From Ceriagrion tenellum (taxonomy: Eukaryota; Arthropoda; Insecta; Odonata; Coenagrionidae): a DNA stretch of 64,000 nucleotides. Below the pieces are notes generated by a model. It saw only the letters and a list, made by a program, of their open reading frames with translations. It did not search any database and was not told where the DNA came from. The stretch lies in contig OY720632.1 of assembly GCA_963169105.1 (NCBI GenBank), positions 7,688,001-7,752,000 of the forward strand, in the 5' to 3' direction. Positions 22,427 to 32,690 of the stretch are shown here, one piece after another; within the stretch, counting starts at the first letter, position 1, and each line of letters begins with the position of its first letter. The position numbers and the translations under genes are program-made.

Positions 22427-23984
22427 GACTACATTTAACAGCTCTGCAACCTCCCCTCTCCTACGCTTCAAAGAATTATTTACATAGATTCGCACACTTG
22501 TCCTTACTGGATGGTCACATGGCGAATCATGGGGTGCAGACAGGGTTAAGAAGTACGCACTTGGATTCATGTTGGCGGGATAGGGCAAGTGATTCCTCGG
22601 TGGGCAATAGTTGGAGGCCGTCCAATAAGAGGATTCCGGACGAGAGAGAAAGAGAGAGAGAGTGCTGGAGGTGGTTCGTCTTCAGGAGGAGGAAGTAGAG
22701 ACAGGATTCGAAATTTAGGATGAAAAGCAGGAAGTGAAAAAAGGGCCCTACTTTGTGGGCGTGGAGGGTCCCTGGCACGCAAGCTCCTCATCCCTCGCGA
22801 AGCAAATGGAGCGATGAGTGTCCCCCTTTGGGCCATCTAGATCGGACAGGGAGTTGGAACACATGGAAGCGCTTTCACGTTCATGGACGTGACTGTTAGC
22901 CACTGTCCCCCTTCCGGTCATTGTGAACGAAAAGGTGGAAAAGATGCACCACACTCTCCTCCAAGAGGAGAATCACGCCAGTCGGAAAAAATAACCCCGA
23001 GCCTCACGCGGTCATCTGGTGAGAGAGCTTTTGCTCGTGAGGACGCTTGGAGAGCCTCATGAGAATCCCAGGCGTTACGTTGTCTCAGTGTTGATTTGAA
23101 AATAAATGGAATAAGCTGCACTTATCGTTAATAATACCTTCAAGGCTAAGGAACATTTCTCACAGCCCAGAACGGCTAAAGCGGCGGTATTTGTATTATT
23201 AATCGTAGGGTAAGAGAAAAGGAGAAAACTCAGCCGGCAAATTTCTGAGAACCATGAAAAAACAAGGTCATCACTTGGAATTAACCCCTCATTTCTCCTA
23301 GAAAGACAAAAACTCGTGGGTAATGGGACGAGAAGAGGACTTGTTGGAACGCTAAAGATTCGCCTTTCGACGTAAATGAGCCAATGCTTTTCACAGAATT
23401 CATCGGTAAAATTATATCTGAGCTATATCAACGACGCAGAGTAGTTCCATAGCCGGAACTTGAGCTATGAAATGGATGAAAAGGTTGCAATCAATTTCTG
23501 GAGTAATTCTACGAACAATAAGCCCAACATACTAGTTTTTCAGGGTTCCAAATGCATATTTGTGCTGCACAACACGATAAACATAATTAGTTCTAAAGTT
23601 ATAACTATCCTGTGATTACAAGCAACACTTGCCAACCAAAAAAAATGCAGTAACCCACCCAAGGGTTGGTTAAATAGATGAAATTCAACTTAGTATCACT
23701 TCACACGGCTTATGAAAGAAATATTTGAAAATGGTCCGTATTTATCCCTCTCTCGAGTAAAAAAATAGTTAACCTATAAGCTTGAGGTAAGACTCAGGGT
23801 ACTAAGGGCAGCGCGTGTTTCTCGAATATTATCACAATCAAACTATATTACGGCCAATTAATCCGTTTTAAGCCATGAGAGCCGACAATATCAATCTTTA
23901 ATACTTTAATGAATTAGATTGCATGTATTCTTGGTGTGGTAATGAATTTTGAAGGGTAACTAGGGAAAAATTATCCATTACCAA
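22427..23984. other. No recognised gene; moderately GC-rich 22.5-23.1 kb
   Basis: Several overlapping frames on both strands between 22405 and 23121 reflect local GC richness and a GAGAGAGAAAGAGAGAGAG tract at about 22642-22660, not a gene. No conserved protein motif is visible. A regulatory or exonic origin cannot be excluded. Confidence 0.45.
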
Positions 23985-24470
23985 GTCATAAAGGTTTAAC
24001 CAAAAATATCAACAAAATACAAATAAAAGCAGTGCGCTTCGTTAAAAACTGATACGAATGAACATATAGTGTTACACAACTGTTTGAGGGATTAAGGTGG
24101 GAGCCCCTAGAGACTCAGAGGCTGCACGCTAGGCTTAGGTTGCTTGATAAATTCAGAACTTATATTTTTTAGAGCGACAACGAGAATATTATCATGACGC
24201 TCACTACATTTCTAGGTCTGACAGATGCGATAAAATAAGAGAAATGCTCGGCCGAACAGATATGTACAAAAACTCGTTCTTTCCGGGAACAATAAGCGAC
24301 CACAATAAAAACTGACCTCCTCCAAACATACTTTCATAGGACATGTCACCATTTCACCTCCAAAACTTTTACATCTACTGGTCACATATAATGGTGACCT
24401 ACAACCCCTTGCCACACGCCCAAGCGTCGGCTCGCGGGGTAGTATGTAGATATAAATGTAGATGTAGAGT
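23985..24470 (+). mobile_element. LINE 3' end with GTAGAT tail (copy 1)
   Basis: It aligns closely with 52600-53100. Both carry coding remnants of the reverse transcriptase C-terminus: KINKIQRKAARFV, then LRWEPLETRRLYARLRLL, then ISRSDRxDKIR. Here stops interrupt the frames. Both continue through RYKNSFFPxTISDHN-type sequence into a tail rich in GTAGATGTA units (24446-24471). This C-terminal module and simple-repeat tail are typical of CR1/L2-group elements. The copy is truncated immediately before the KIQRKAARF segment. Confidence 0.8.
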
Positions 24471-24471
24471 T

Positions 24472-26554
24472 TATTTCAATCGCCTGAAGAATAAATTGTC
24501 TCTTTACATCTCATAGACTTACTCATATAACAATGACATAACATCGGGCATTATTTTTAATAGAAGGGGATGGCAATTTCCGATCATCGACACAGTGTTA
24601 GAGAAGAAGGTGAGAATGTCCACTTATGTATCGAACGAGCATTAAAAGGAACTGAGGAAAAAATGTTTACACAGGAATTTAGTAGATGGGGATGTTTTGA
24701 GCCTTTCCGATCTGAGAATGGGGAAAAAGAGACGGATGTACTACAATCTTTCCAAACAAGGGCGGGAAAAATTAGCCGTGGAGAAATAGATGAGACGGCG
24801 AATAGGGTAACACTGATTCCGCCAAAGACAAGGGTTGAGGAGATGCATCGGAGATCTCAGCCATGGCGGCTAAGATTTTCCAGCACTTTCATCAAAGCTA
24901 AAGAAATTCCGGGATGAGAAGCGAGAAGGTCTGATCAGATTTAGAAGTGGTATATTTGGATATCTGATTGCCTAAAAATATTAAAAGCGCTCTTCGAATA
25001 TTTCTGCAAAGGTTGAATTCATAACGAACACCATAAAGGGAAATTTTAAAAATAAATGCAGACATGGGCGAAATTTTGAATGCTGATAAATTAAATTGAG
25101 TGTCTTATTAGAAGTTGCGTGAGGAAAATACGCTGGCATTTATAACTTTATAAACAACCCTAATTTGAGTGGTGTTTTTTGATAGCGTTACTGATAAAAG
25201 GGATGGCGTTTCCGTGACCAATATGAGTCTTTTCTGCGCGTTATCCGCATGACATGATCAGCAGGCGACTCCATAATTACCAATTATAAATATTAACGGA
25301 TGAAATCTTCGATTATTCAGCTACCAGCAATGGTAGAATGGGCTTAAGTTGACATTAAAATATTAACTAGGCATGCAAATCATATCTGAACGGTTAAAAT
25401 TAGTACACGTGTAGTCTATCAAAACTAACTTGATTATAGCGGAAATAACGCAAGCAACAATTTTTTTTAAATTTATAACTCTAAAATTGACTTTGTATTG
25501 CCTCTGGCAAAGCTAGTCTCGCTTCACCTGCGTATATTTTTCATTGGGATATGTAAATAAAATTCTCTTTCCTCATTGGTCCCTTCGCATTGATCCAGTG
25601 TCCAAGTATCAGACAAGATGCGGACACACAATGCAGTCCGTACCGCTTAATATAATATAATCCAAGGTACGCCGGAACGTACATTTTATGCGTTGCTTAG
25701 CGACCAATCAACATTTTTACCGAAGGTGACATGGCGTCTCCCTTCAAATTTTAACCGCAGTTTAAAAAGTTAAATATTGGCGAAGACAGAGTGAGGAGAT
25801 TAAGTGAAGAAGGGACGCGAGTCTTGCGAGAAGATGGAGAAGTAGGTGTTTGGTGATGAATGGTAAAACGAAAATGAATGGGGTAGTTTCCGGAACGATA
25901 GGGGAAACGAAAACGGACGACTAAAACGCATTCCCTGGTTAAATGGACGAGATCGGGTAAAATATAGTTGGAAAGCAAAGATGAGTGGGTTTTTTTTAAA
26001 CATAGTTTCTTTTTTTTCAAATTCTTCCTTCTATTTCAAGAGTGGGCGGATGCGTGGAAAAGAGTGGATAAAAAGTCGGAAAATAAATGAGAAATAAAAA
26101 ACATTAAAAAAGAAGAGGGAAAATAAGTGCTATCAATCTCTCGGAAGGTGAGATTGGATGAGATGGACGAAAAAATATAAAATGGAAGGAAGGAAGGAGG
26201 GAAGCGCGGAAGGTTCAGTTGGTTTTGGGTTAGAGAGGCTGTAAATCCTTCCAATGCGGCGACTTTCATTTCTTCCTCGCTCCACGGGCGAAGGGGTGAG
26301 TATCGAAGAGGGATGCTCCCCTCTATCTCCACCCCCGTTAGATTAAGATACGGAAAGCCACGAGGAGGCGCGATTAATGGCGTGCGACCTCAACGGTGAC
26401 GCCGCGAAAGTATCATTTTATTCAGCGCTTTCATCGCTGAAATTTCCAATCATAATGGGGGAACTAGCACATCGCATTTGAGAAGGTGAAAGAACTTCTG
26501 ACGGCGTTTAGCATTCCAATAGAACTGAGAAAGAGATTTGCTAAATGTTTTGTA
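24472..26554. other. No recognised gene; purine-rich tract 25.79-26.33 kb
   Basis: The 115-codon plus frame at 24570-24917 (rich in Glu, Arg and Thr) has no recognisable domain. From about 25790 to 26330 the plus strand is dominated by A and G, which yields false Phe/Ser/Pro-rich minus-strand frames. Otherwise plain sequence. Confidence 0.45.
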
Positions 26555-26925
26555 TGAAGTGTGGTGATTTATGGCAGCAAAACAAAGACAGTCAAAAATA
26601 AAGATTAAAAGTACTTAGAAAGTCTCGAAATTTGGTTGTTGAGAATAATGCTCAAGGTGATGTGGACGGATAGAAAGTGAAATGAGGAAGTACTCATGAC
26701 AACAGGAGAAGAAAGAAAACTGCTGAGGGAAATAAAAAAGAGGAAGACAGCTTGGATGGGACATATATTACGCCAAAATTGTCTCTTTAGAAGAATTATT
26801 GAAGGAAAATAGAAGGAAAGCGAGGAAGGGGAAGAAGAAGAAGAATGGGAATGCTCGGTGACATAAAAAAATGGCCGAAGTTACAGGCAAATGAAAGAAG
26901 ATGTTCAGGATCGACTTCACCCTGT
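26555..26925 (+). mobile_element. LINE 3' fragment (C-terminal module)
   Basis: The plus-strand frame gives a degenerate SVVIYGSKTKTVKNKD (equivalent of LYGSETWTL), then LESLEIWLLRIMLKVMWTDR. It continues with EEVLMTTGEERKLLREIKKR, KTAWMGHILRQNCLFRRIIEG and a GEEEEEWE stretch. This is the order of the C-terminus of arthropod endonuclease-reverse transcriptases, a family distinct from the ones at 12.4 and 47.4 kb. Several stops mark it as dead. It is truncated upstream of the YGSE module. Confidence 0.8.
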
Positions 26926-27344
26926 TGAAACCTGTCAGAAGATGGATTACACTAAGAAGAAGAAGCACTTCGCTTCAAAGAAAGAGACCAAACATGTCAC
27001 TTTCCGTGACATTTATACAGATTTGAATCCCATGCAACTGATTTCACCTCTGAGCATTATATTAAGTTATTACAGTATGATTGACAATATAGCTGTGTCC
27101 AAACTTCCTCTTATAACGGTTTTCTGCTCGCGTGAGTTTTAAAACCGTTTAAAGGAATAAGTCTTGAATGAAAAAGAGTGAAATTTTTTTTAATACCAAG
27201 AGTTCGTTCAATTCCTTACCATAAAATTGTCAAATAAATGAAATATTTTCTTTTCGTCTAATCAATAAATGGTTCGAAATTTTCCTTTATTGTGCTTTCA
27301 GTTTCTCACGACCAAGTGATCATTTGTGTTAGTTATTGCTGGAC

Positions 27345-27835
27345 GAATCAGGGATTTTCATTTCGAATCGAACCGAATCGAATCTTCCAAAAGATATTTC
27401 GAATCGAATGGAAACGAGCTTTTTTTAAATATTTGTTAGCGAATCGAATCACCCTAAAAAATTCGCTTGCAAACCGAATTCGAATCTAAATAAAATGCAA
27501 AAGCTTATGCGCAGTTAAAGTAATAAAGATTTTTACAGTATTTCAGGGCCTTGCATTAGCTTATAAATTTATATAGTGGCACAAAAATAGCACATAATAA
27601 CATGTGGTCGTTTAAATTTTCGTTTCGCGTGAGGAAAACATCGTCTAAACGGACGGCGCACCATTTTTGGAATGAGCGCCATGTTTGAATGCATTGCAAC
27701 GATTCGTAGACAAATCTATCTGATTCGAATATTTTGAATCATTCGCTTTCAAAGCATCCAAATTCGCAGGCTAATCGAATTAAGCCTGATTCGAGTCCAT
27801 TCAAATCGATTTCGAAGCATTCGCACAGCTCTAGT
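27345..27835. mobile_element. GAATCGAATC-rich element, possibly a hAT-type MITE
   Basis: Both ends are packed with GAATCGAATC-type words (27358-27490 and 27715-27820) around a plain core. The left end reads CAGGGATTTTCATTTCGAAT. The right end, read inward, reads AGAGCTGTGCGAATGCTTCG and then AAATCGATT. Ends of the form CAG(G/A)G..CGAA with such subterminal repeats resemble hAT-derived short elements. I could not identify an 8-bp target duplication, so superfamily and exact borders are tentative. Confidence 0.45.
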
Positions 27836-28910
27836 TTTAGTACATATTGTTTGTCACAAATACGCAACCCTAATATGTACGACTGAATCAGAAAAAAATA
27901 TTTCTCTGCCATTCCCCTAAAATTTTTCTTTTATAGTCTGCGATTATAAAACGTACTATTCCTACAACTGGTTCCTATTGATCACACTGTCAATTACCCG
28001 TGGTCCACCGCTAGCCCTCTCAAAGTCACATTTCCGTTCGGCACAAAACGCCGCAGGTCAAAGCTCCTAATTAATTAACTCCTCATTTTACTCCTTCGAC
28101 CTATCCCAGATCTCGTGTAGCCATTTGTATATTTTTATGTCTTCTCTCTTGTCGTTGCTTCACCTTTTTATTAGTTTCAGTACACATATCACAAAAAAAT
28201 ACAATTTAACCACAATCTACGAATTCAGGCTTCACTTAATGGAAGTACATATTTGGCTTTAAGGCATGAAAACTTTTTTGCCCAAATCAAATTTGTGCAA
28301 AAAGAGTAAAATAGGTCAATGCTAATGAGTCATTCATTAGAACATTATAATAAATATATATTTGCAGGAGAACAAAGACGGATAATAATTCAAGCTACAT
28401 GTGGTCACCTAACCTGGTCTAACTAACGATCCTTTAATGGTATAATGGAAATGCCAAGAACATACCTAGCAAGAGTTATGAAATATCTTGGTACTATAAT
28501 GCGATAATTGTCATTATTAATGTGTCTTAATTAATCTTTGAAAAGTTGAAATTGAAGAGGAATTAAAATTATGGCGTTCCTCAAAAAAGATTTTAAGTGG
28601 CTCTGGCCAGGAAATGATTGTGACCATAGTAATGTGTGTCGCTATCGGGAGGAGGAGGAATTATATGTCCACAGAGATTGGCTTTTTCATACTCGATACA
28701 CCCGATGGCCAGTGCATTTGACTGCAACACTCAGTCAAGAAAAATTGAGTGCAAAAGTAGAGGGAAGTAGAAGCCATAATCTTGAATTTGTTAAGTAAAA
28801 GCCAGGGACATTAGAAAAAAGCCGGGGGTAGGTTTAATATTAAAACTACTATACAATAGCATTACTTGAAGTGGAAAATTACGTGATTTTCAATTAACTA
28901 ATTTGTCAGT
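27836..28910. other. No recognised gene
   Basis: The 75-codon plus frame at 28571-28798 starts MAFLKKDFKWLWPGNDCDHS and resembles no family I know. The rest is AT-rich. Confidence 0.45.
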
Positions 28911-29049
28911 AAGTATGAAAAAATAGGCAACCTCCACAATGATAAAATTTATTTCGACTGGTTTCGCTTATTACCTGAAGATGCTGTGGTAAGCGAAACC
29001 GGTCGGAATAAATGTTATCACAGTGGGAGTTGCCCATTTTTTCATACTT
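28911..29049. repeat. Large hairpin, 60-bp arms, 19-base loop, GAAACCGGTCG core
   Basis: AAGTATGAAAAAATAGGCAA at 28911 is mirrored by the sequence ending TTTTTTCATACTT at 29049. The arms are 28911-28970 and 28990-29049, with few mismatches. The loop reads TTACCTGAAGATGCTGTGG. Just inside the right arm is AAGCGAAACCGGTCGGAATA. This core recurs in the hairpin at 46250-46474 and partly at 14962-15084, although the outer arms differ completely. It may be a fold-back derivative of a Penelope-like 3' end. Confidence 0.9.
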
Positions 29050-30556
29050 AATTATGTTCTGATTCCACTCTATCAAGCCTGAAACCACAGAACTAATTTG
29101 TCATTTTACTGCCGCCTGGACGTCGTGTTGACTGTGCGTCTACGGTGCGTGCAAATGGACAAGGAAGTCAGTTGATTGCGTTCATCCGGCCGTAACCACG
29201 CGACAAAGGCCGCGTGTTTGTTGTCCCATAGCGAAGATGGGATCTCTCTCTCTCGCTCCCTTCCCCATGGGGACGTATGAAGGGCTGTGTTGTACACGTT
29301 TGTGTATACGTTATCTCCCTCGGGTGTCCGGGAACAACGTGAGAGCAGACAAAATGGTCCATCCGGCACATCCTCCTTCGTCGTCGCTTAATTGCATCCG
29401 GCGCAATCTTGTCCACGTCAGGTGAGGATGATGACGACCGGGCGTGATTCTCTTTTCCGCCGTTCGCACGACAACCGGCGTCCGTGAGCGCAGATTGAAA
29501 AGGCGCCGGCCTGTTTGGTGAGCAGTTTCAATCCCCCACAATTGTACACGTCTCCCTTTCATTTAGTGATTAATTCAATCACGCGCACTCTTCCGTGAAA
29601 CAGATTGGAGAGTTCTGTTGGACTCCGACACGTGCGGAGAATCGAAATGAGGAGATCGGCGAATGTGAGAGCAATTTACTTGGAAAAACGGTGATTTCAA
29701 TTATACCTATTGTAACGAAACTACTGCATGTAGCGTAGAGGATGGTACATATGGCACTCTTGAACTATCGGAGCTAATGCGAAGCAAACATTTTGTGCAG
29801 AGCCTCTTTTGCACTAACAATTAAAAAGGCCGAATAACATAACCAATACCACAGAGTAAGCAGTAACTAGAGCGTTCACCGCGTAAGCCAAAAGTGTTAT
29901 CATATTATTAGTTCCAAAACTTGCCTTTAGATGCCTCTTGGGTGGAGATCGAGGCAAAAAACGGCTCCACTCCCGAGAGCCAATTCCTTCAGGCATATAT
30001 ATCTTCTTTCCATCACGCTCTCTCCTTCTCCCCTCATCCCTCCTCATGAGTCCTTGAATGCCGTAATGAGTCAGGGCAAGTTGAGACGACGCAGTGTGGG
30101 ATGAAATCGAACAACAAACGATCAGTTTAAAGGCCATGATGAACAAACAACGACAAAATTCCAAGAGATTAAAAAAATAAATAAAGATACGTGTTAAAGT
30201 AGCACATGAATTATGAGGCATTTAGTAATAAGCTACAGATCTTTGACTGAAAGTTTTTTATCGTGGGGGCTTTTTTTTACCTTAACTCTAAGGGAGTTTC
30301 AGAAATTGGATTCTATGGAATAATTTACGAAAACAGTTGTCCGAGTTGAGAAAGAGTCCGAGAAATCAGTTGAGATGGAGAGGATAGGAAATTTACATCA
30401 GATCTTGGAGCTAAATTGGCGTTGGTAAAAATGAAATTTTTTACATTTATTTTAAGAAAACTTAAATACTTGGACTTTTTATTAAGAAATAATTAATAGA
30501 AGAATGAGGCTGGGAAACATTTCCGTCAGTTTTTGATGGTCAGTCATCAGATTTCC
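29050..30556. other. No recognised gene; CpG-rich island 29.1-29.56 kb
   Basis: Between about 29100 and 29560 the sequence is CpG-rich compared with its surroundings, and frames open on both strands (87, 82 and 83 codons minus, 62 plus). None shows a known motif. The 135-codon minus frame at 29814-30221 contains two hydrophobic stretches, near its N- and C-termini, around a basic middle. It is also unrecognised. Confidence 0.4.
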
Positions 30557-31300
30557 TTAAGGTATGGCGATATATGTACATCTCTTCGTAGGCTGAACAC
30601 ATGAATTTAGCAAACGCTGAAGTTTAAGATCAAGAACAATAGGGATATCATTGTAAACTAAACAACATAAATCGAAGTATGGAAAAACAATGGAGGCCAC
30701 TGACAATTTCTTTGTTTCACTGGGCAGTAATCCTTTGTTTACTTTTAGTAGGAACAAAGTTTTGCTGACTTCATTCGAATCTTATAAATTTGATTTTGCC
30801 AAAAGAGATCAGATGACATACTGACCCCAAGTTTTTGACTGTGGTTGAGAAGGGAACATTAATATTTCTCAACTTTACACTTGGCAAAACATGAAGGTCA
30901 ATAATATTTACGAGCTTTGAGTTGCCAATGATAATAGCTTTGATTTTAGTACAGTTTAAGGCGACATGATTATTTTCGAACAAGTAGGATATTGAGGCAA
31001 TATCTTCATGGCATTTTCTTGATCTTGAGGGAGACGGTGTCGATAAATTTGTAAGTCGTTCGTGTAAAGCATATATTTACAGTACGTTATAGTTTGTATA
31101 AGATCAAATAGGTATGCAGAGAAAAGCAATGGTCCGAGTACCGATTCTTGAGGTACTCTATAGGTTACAGCATTCCTTTTCAAAATGTTTCCACTTGAGT
31201 CTTTGACAGCTCAGCGGCGCCCAACGAGATAGTTGTGGAACCAGTTCAGTACCTCTCTAAGTGCACATCTAATGCTGCAGATGTAGTCGCTTGGGTGCGA
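30557..31300 (-). mobile_element. LINE reverse transcriptase fragment, truncated at both ends
   Basis: Minus-strand frames give, in order, VLNWFHNYLVGRR (about 31250), YRVPQESVLGPLLFSAYLFD (compare GVPQGSVLGPLLF), and MLYTNDLQIY, the catalytic box with YTND in place of (F/Y)ADD. Then come LNCTKIKAIIIGNSK, the LPSVKLRNINVPFSTTVKNL substrate-binding region, and FPYFDLCCLVYND with KLQRLLNSCV. The order is that of Jockey/CR1-group reverse transcriptases. The fragment lies in three frames with stops. It stops within coding sequence at both ends, so it is a decayed internal piece with no 3' UTR or tail. Confidence 0.85.
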
Positions 31301-31399
31301 TCTTAAAAGAAGAGGAGTGCCGTGCAATGGCTAAAAGAACGCGACGCACGCCCTCCAGGTTTCCTTGCTCACGACGATTCGCTGAGATTATCAGGCGCC

Positions 31400-31625
31400 A
31401 CAGACGGGGACATTTTTCAAATATAATTTAGTAAAACTATAACTTCGGCGGAAAAAAAATATGAACGCATCAGGGTGAATTTAGAAATGAATGTTCAATT
31501 CGGCGCATTTTATTTCATTGAAACCGATGGTTCAAAGGTGAAGATTAAGCTCATTAAACTCGATGGACTAGGATTTTTTTAACGGACAGTAAAATAAACT
31601 ACTCGAGTAAATACTCCTGTTCAAA
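31400..31625 (+). repeat. Dispersed repeat copy (partner at 35525)
   Basis: GCATTTTATTTCATTGAAAC followed by CGATGG, and AACTCGATGGACTAGGATTT followed by TTTTAACGGACAGTA, match 35640-35730 in the same orientation. The upstream 150 bp match more loosely. No coding potential. Possibly the end of a DNA transposon. Confidence 0.55.
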
Positions 31626-31869
31626 AAAGTAGAGTAGTCCTTCGTATTATCACTTTTGTGTCAAATTGAAGCATAATTGCTCTGAGTACAATCCGAGCTA
31701 AGTGAAATCTAACTCACCAGATAGCATCATCGTTCCGTTGATATGATGCAAGTCTCGTCTGTCGCGAGAAATTCTCTCTTATTCCCGCGACCTTTTTCTC
31801 TACGCAAGGTCCTTAATACAAAGGTCATGACAAGCACTTGTCCAATGTAATCCCCTACCTTGGGTCTCA

Positions 31870-32690
31870 TTTTTGGCGGAGTTCAAATACTGCATGCAAA
31901 TGAATGTGTGACATGGGCACAAAGATCCATATATATTTCCCTATAAAATTTAGATAATGCCATGAAATTTTTCGAGCTGACAGACAATACGAAGCGGCTT
32001 TAGAATTCATTTTGACTTCAGACGCCTCCGGTTCGACTCCAAGAAAGTGGTAAACAATGCTTCCGACTCCATAATTCAAACATGGCCATAGGGACATATA
32101 TGAACATATATTACGGTATAATTCAGGTAATGCCATAAAAATGATTGAGTTGACAGACAATACTATGCGACTTAAGGATTCGTTTGACTTTCCGGCCTCA
32201 TGCCTCCCGTTTGACTCCAGAAAATTGTAAACCCTGCTTGCGGCTCCATAGTTTAAACATGGTCTTAGGCACTAAGGTACACGCATTGAACCCCTTGGCA
32301 CAAGGTACCCCTTGCACAATGCAGGCTATGCTATGAAACTTTATAAATTGATAGGCAATACTAAGCCGCTTTAGGTTTTGTTTAGACCTCTGACCTGATG
32401 CCTCCCGTTCGACCCCAGGAAAGTGGTAAACAATGCTTCCGACTCCATCATTCTAACCTGTGCAGAGACAACTTCACCCACAATTATTTCCATTTACAAA
32501 GATTAATAAGATAATGCAATACATCGTTCACCTGTAATAAGCAAAACTAAGATACTTTAGAATTTGTTTAAACTGCCGGTGTGAGGCCTCCCGTTTGACT
32601 TCGGGAAAGTTGCAATTATTGCATTCGATGGAGTAATTCAAGCATGGAGACAAGCAAAAAGATTCACGTAATTTTCACATACTCCTTTAA
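31870..32690. repeat. Diverged tandem array, about 175-195-bp unit, four to five copies
   Basis: Units start near 31957, 32130, 32328 and about 32515 (ATGCCATGAAA / ATGCCATAAAA / ATGCTATGAAA), with a partial one before. Each carries GACAGACAATAC-type, GCGGCTTTAG-type, GTTCGACTCCA-type and AAAGTGGTAAACAATGCTTC segments, then CGACTCCATAATTCAA. Copies are clearly diverged. The GGTTCGACTCC and GTTCGACCCC words match the tRNA B box, so a tandemly amplified SINE-like unit is possible. The 97-codon minus frame at 31867-32160 simply reads through two units. Confidence 0.8.
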
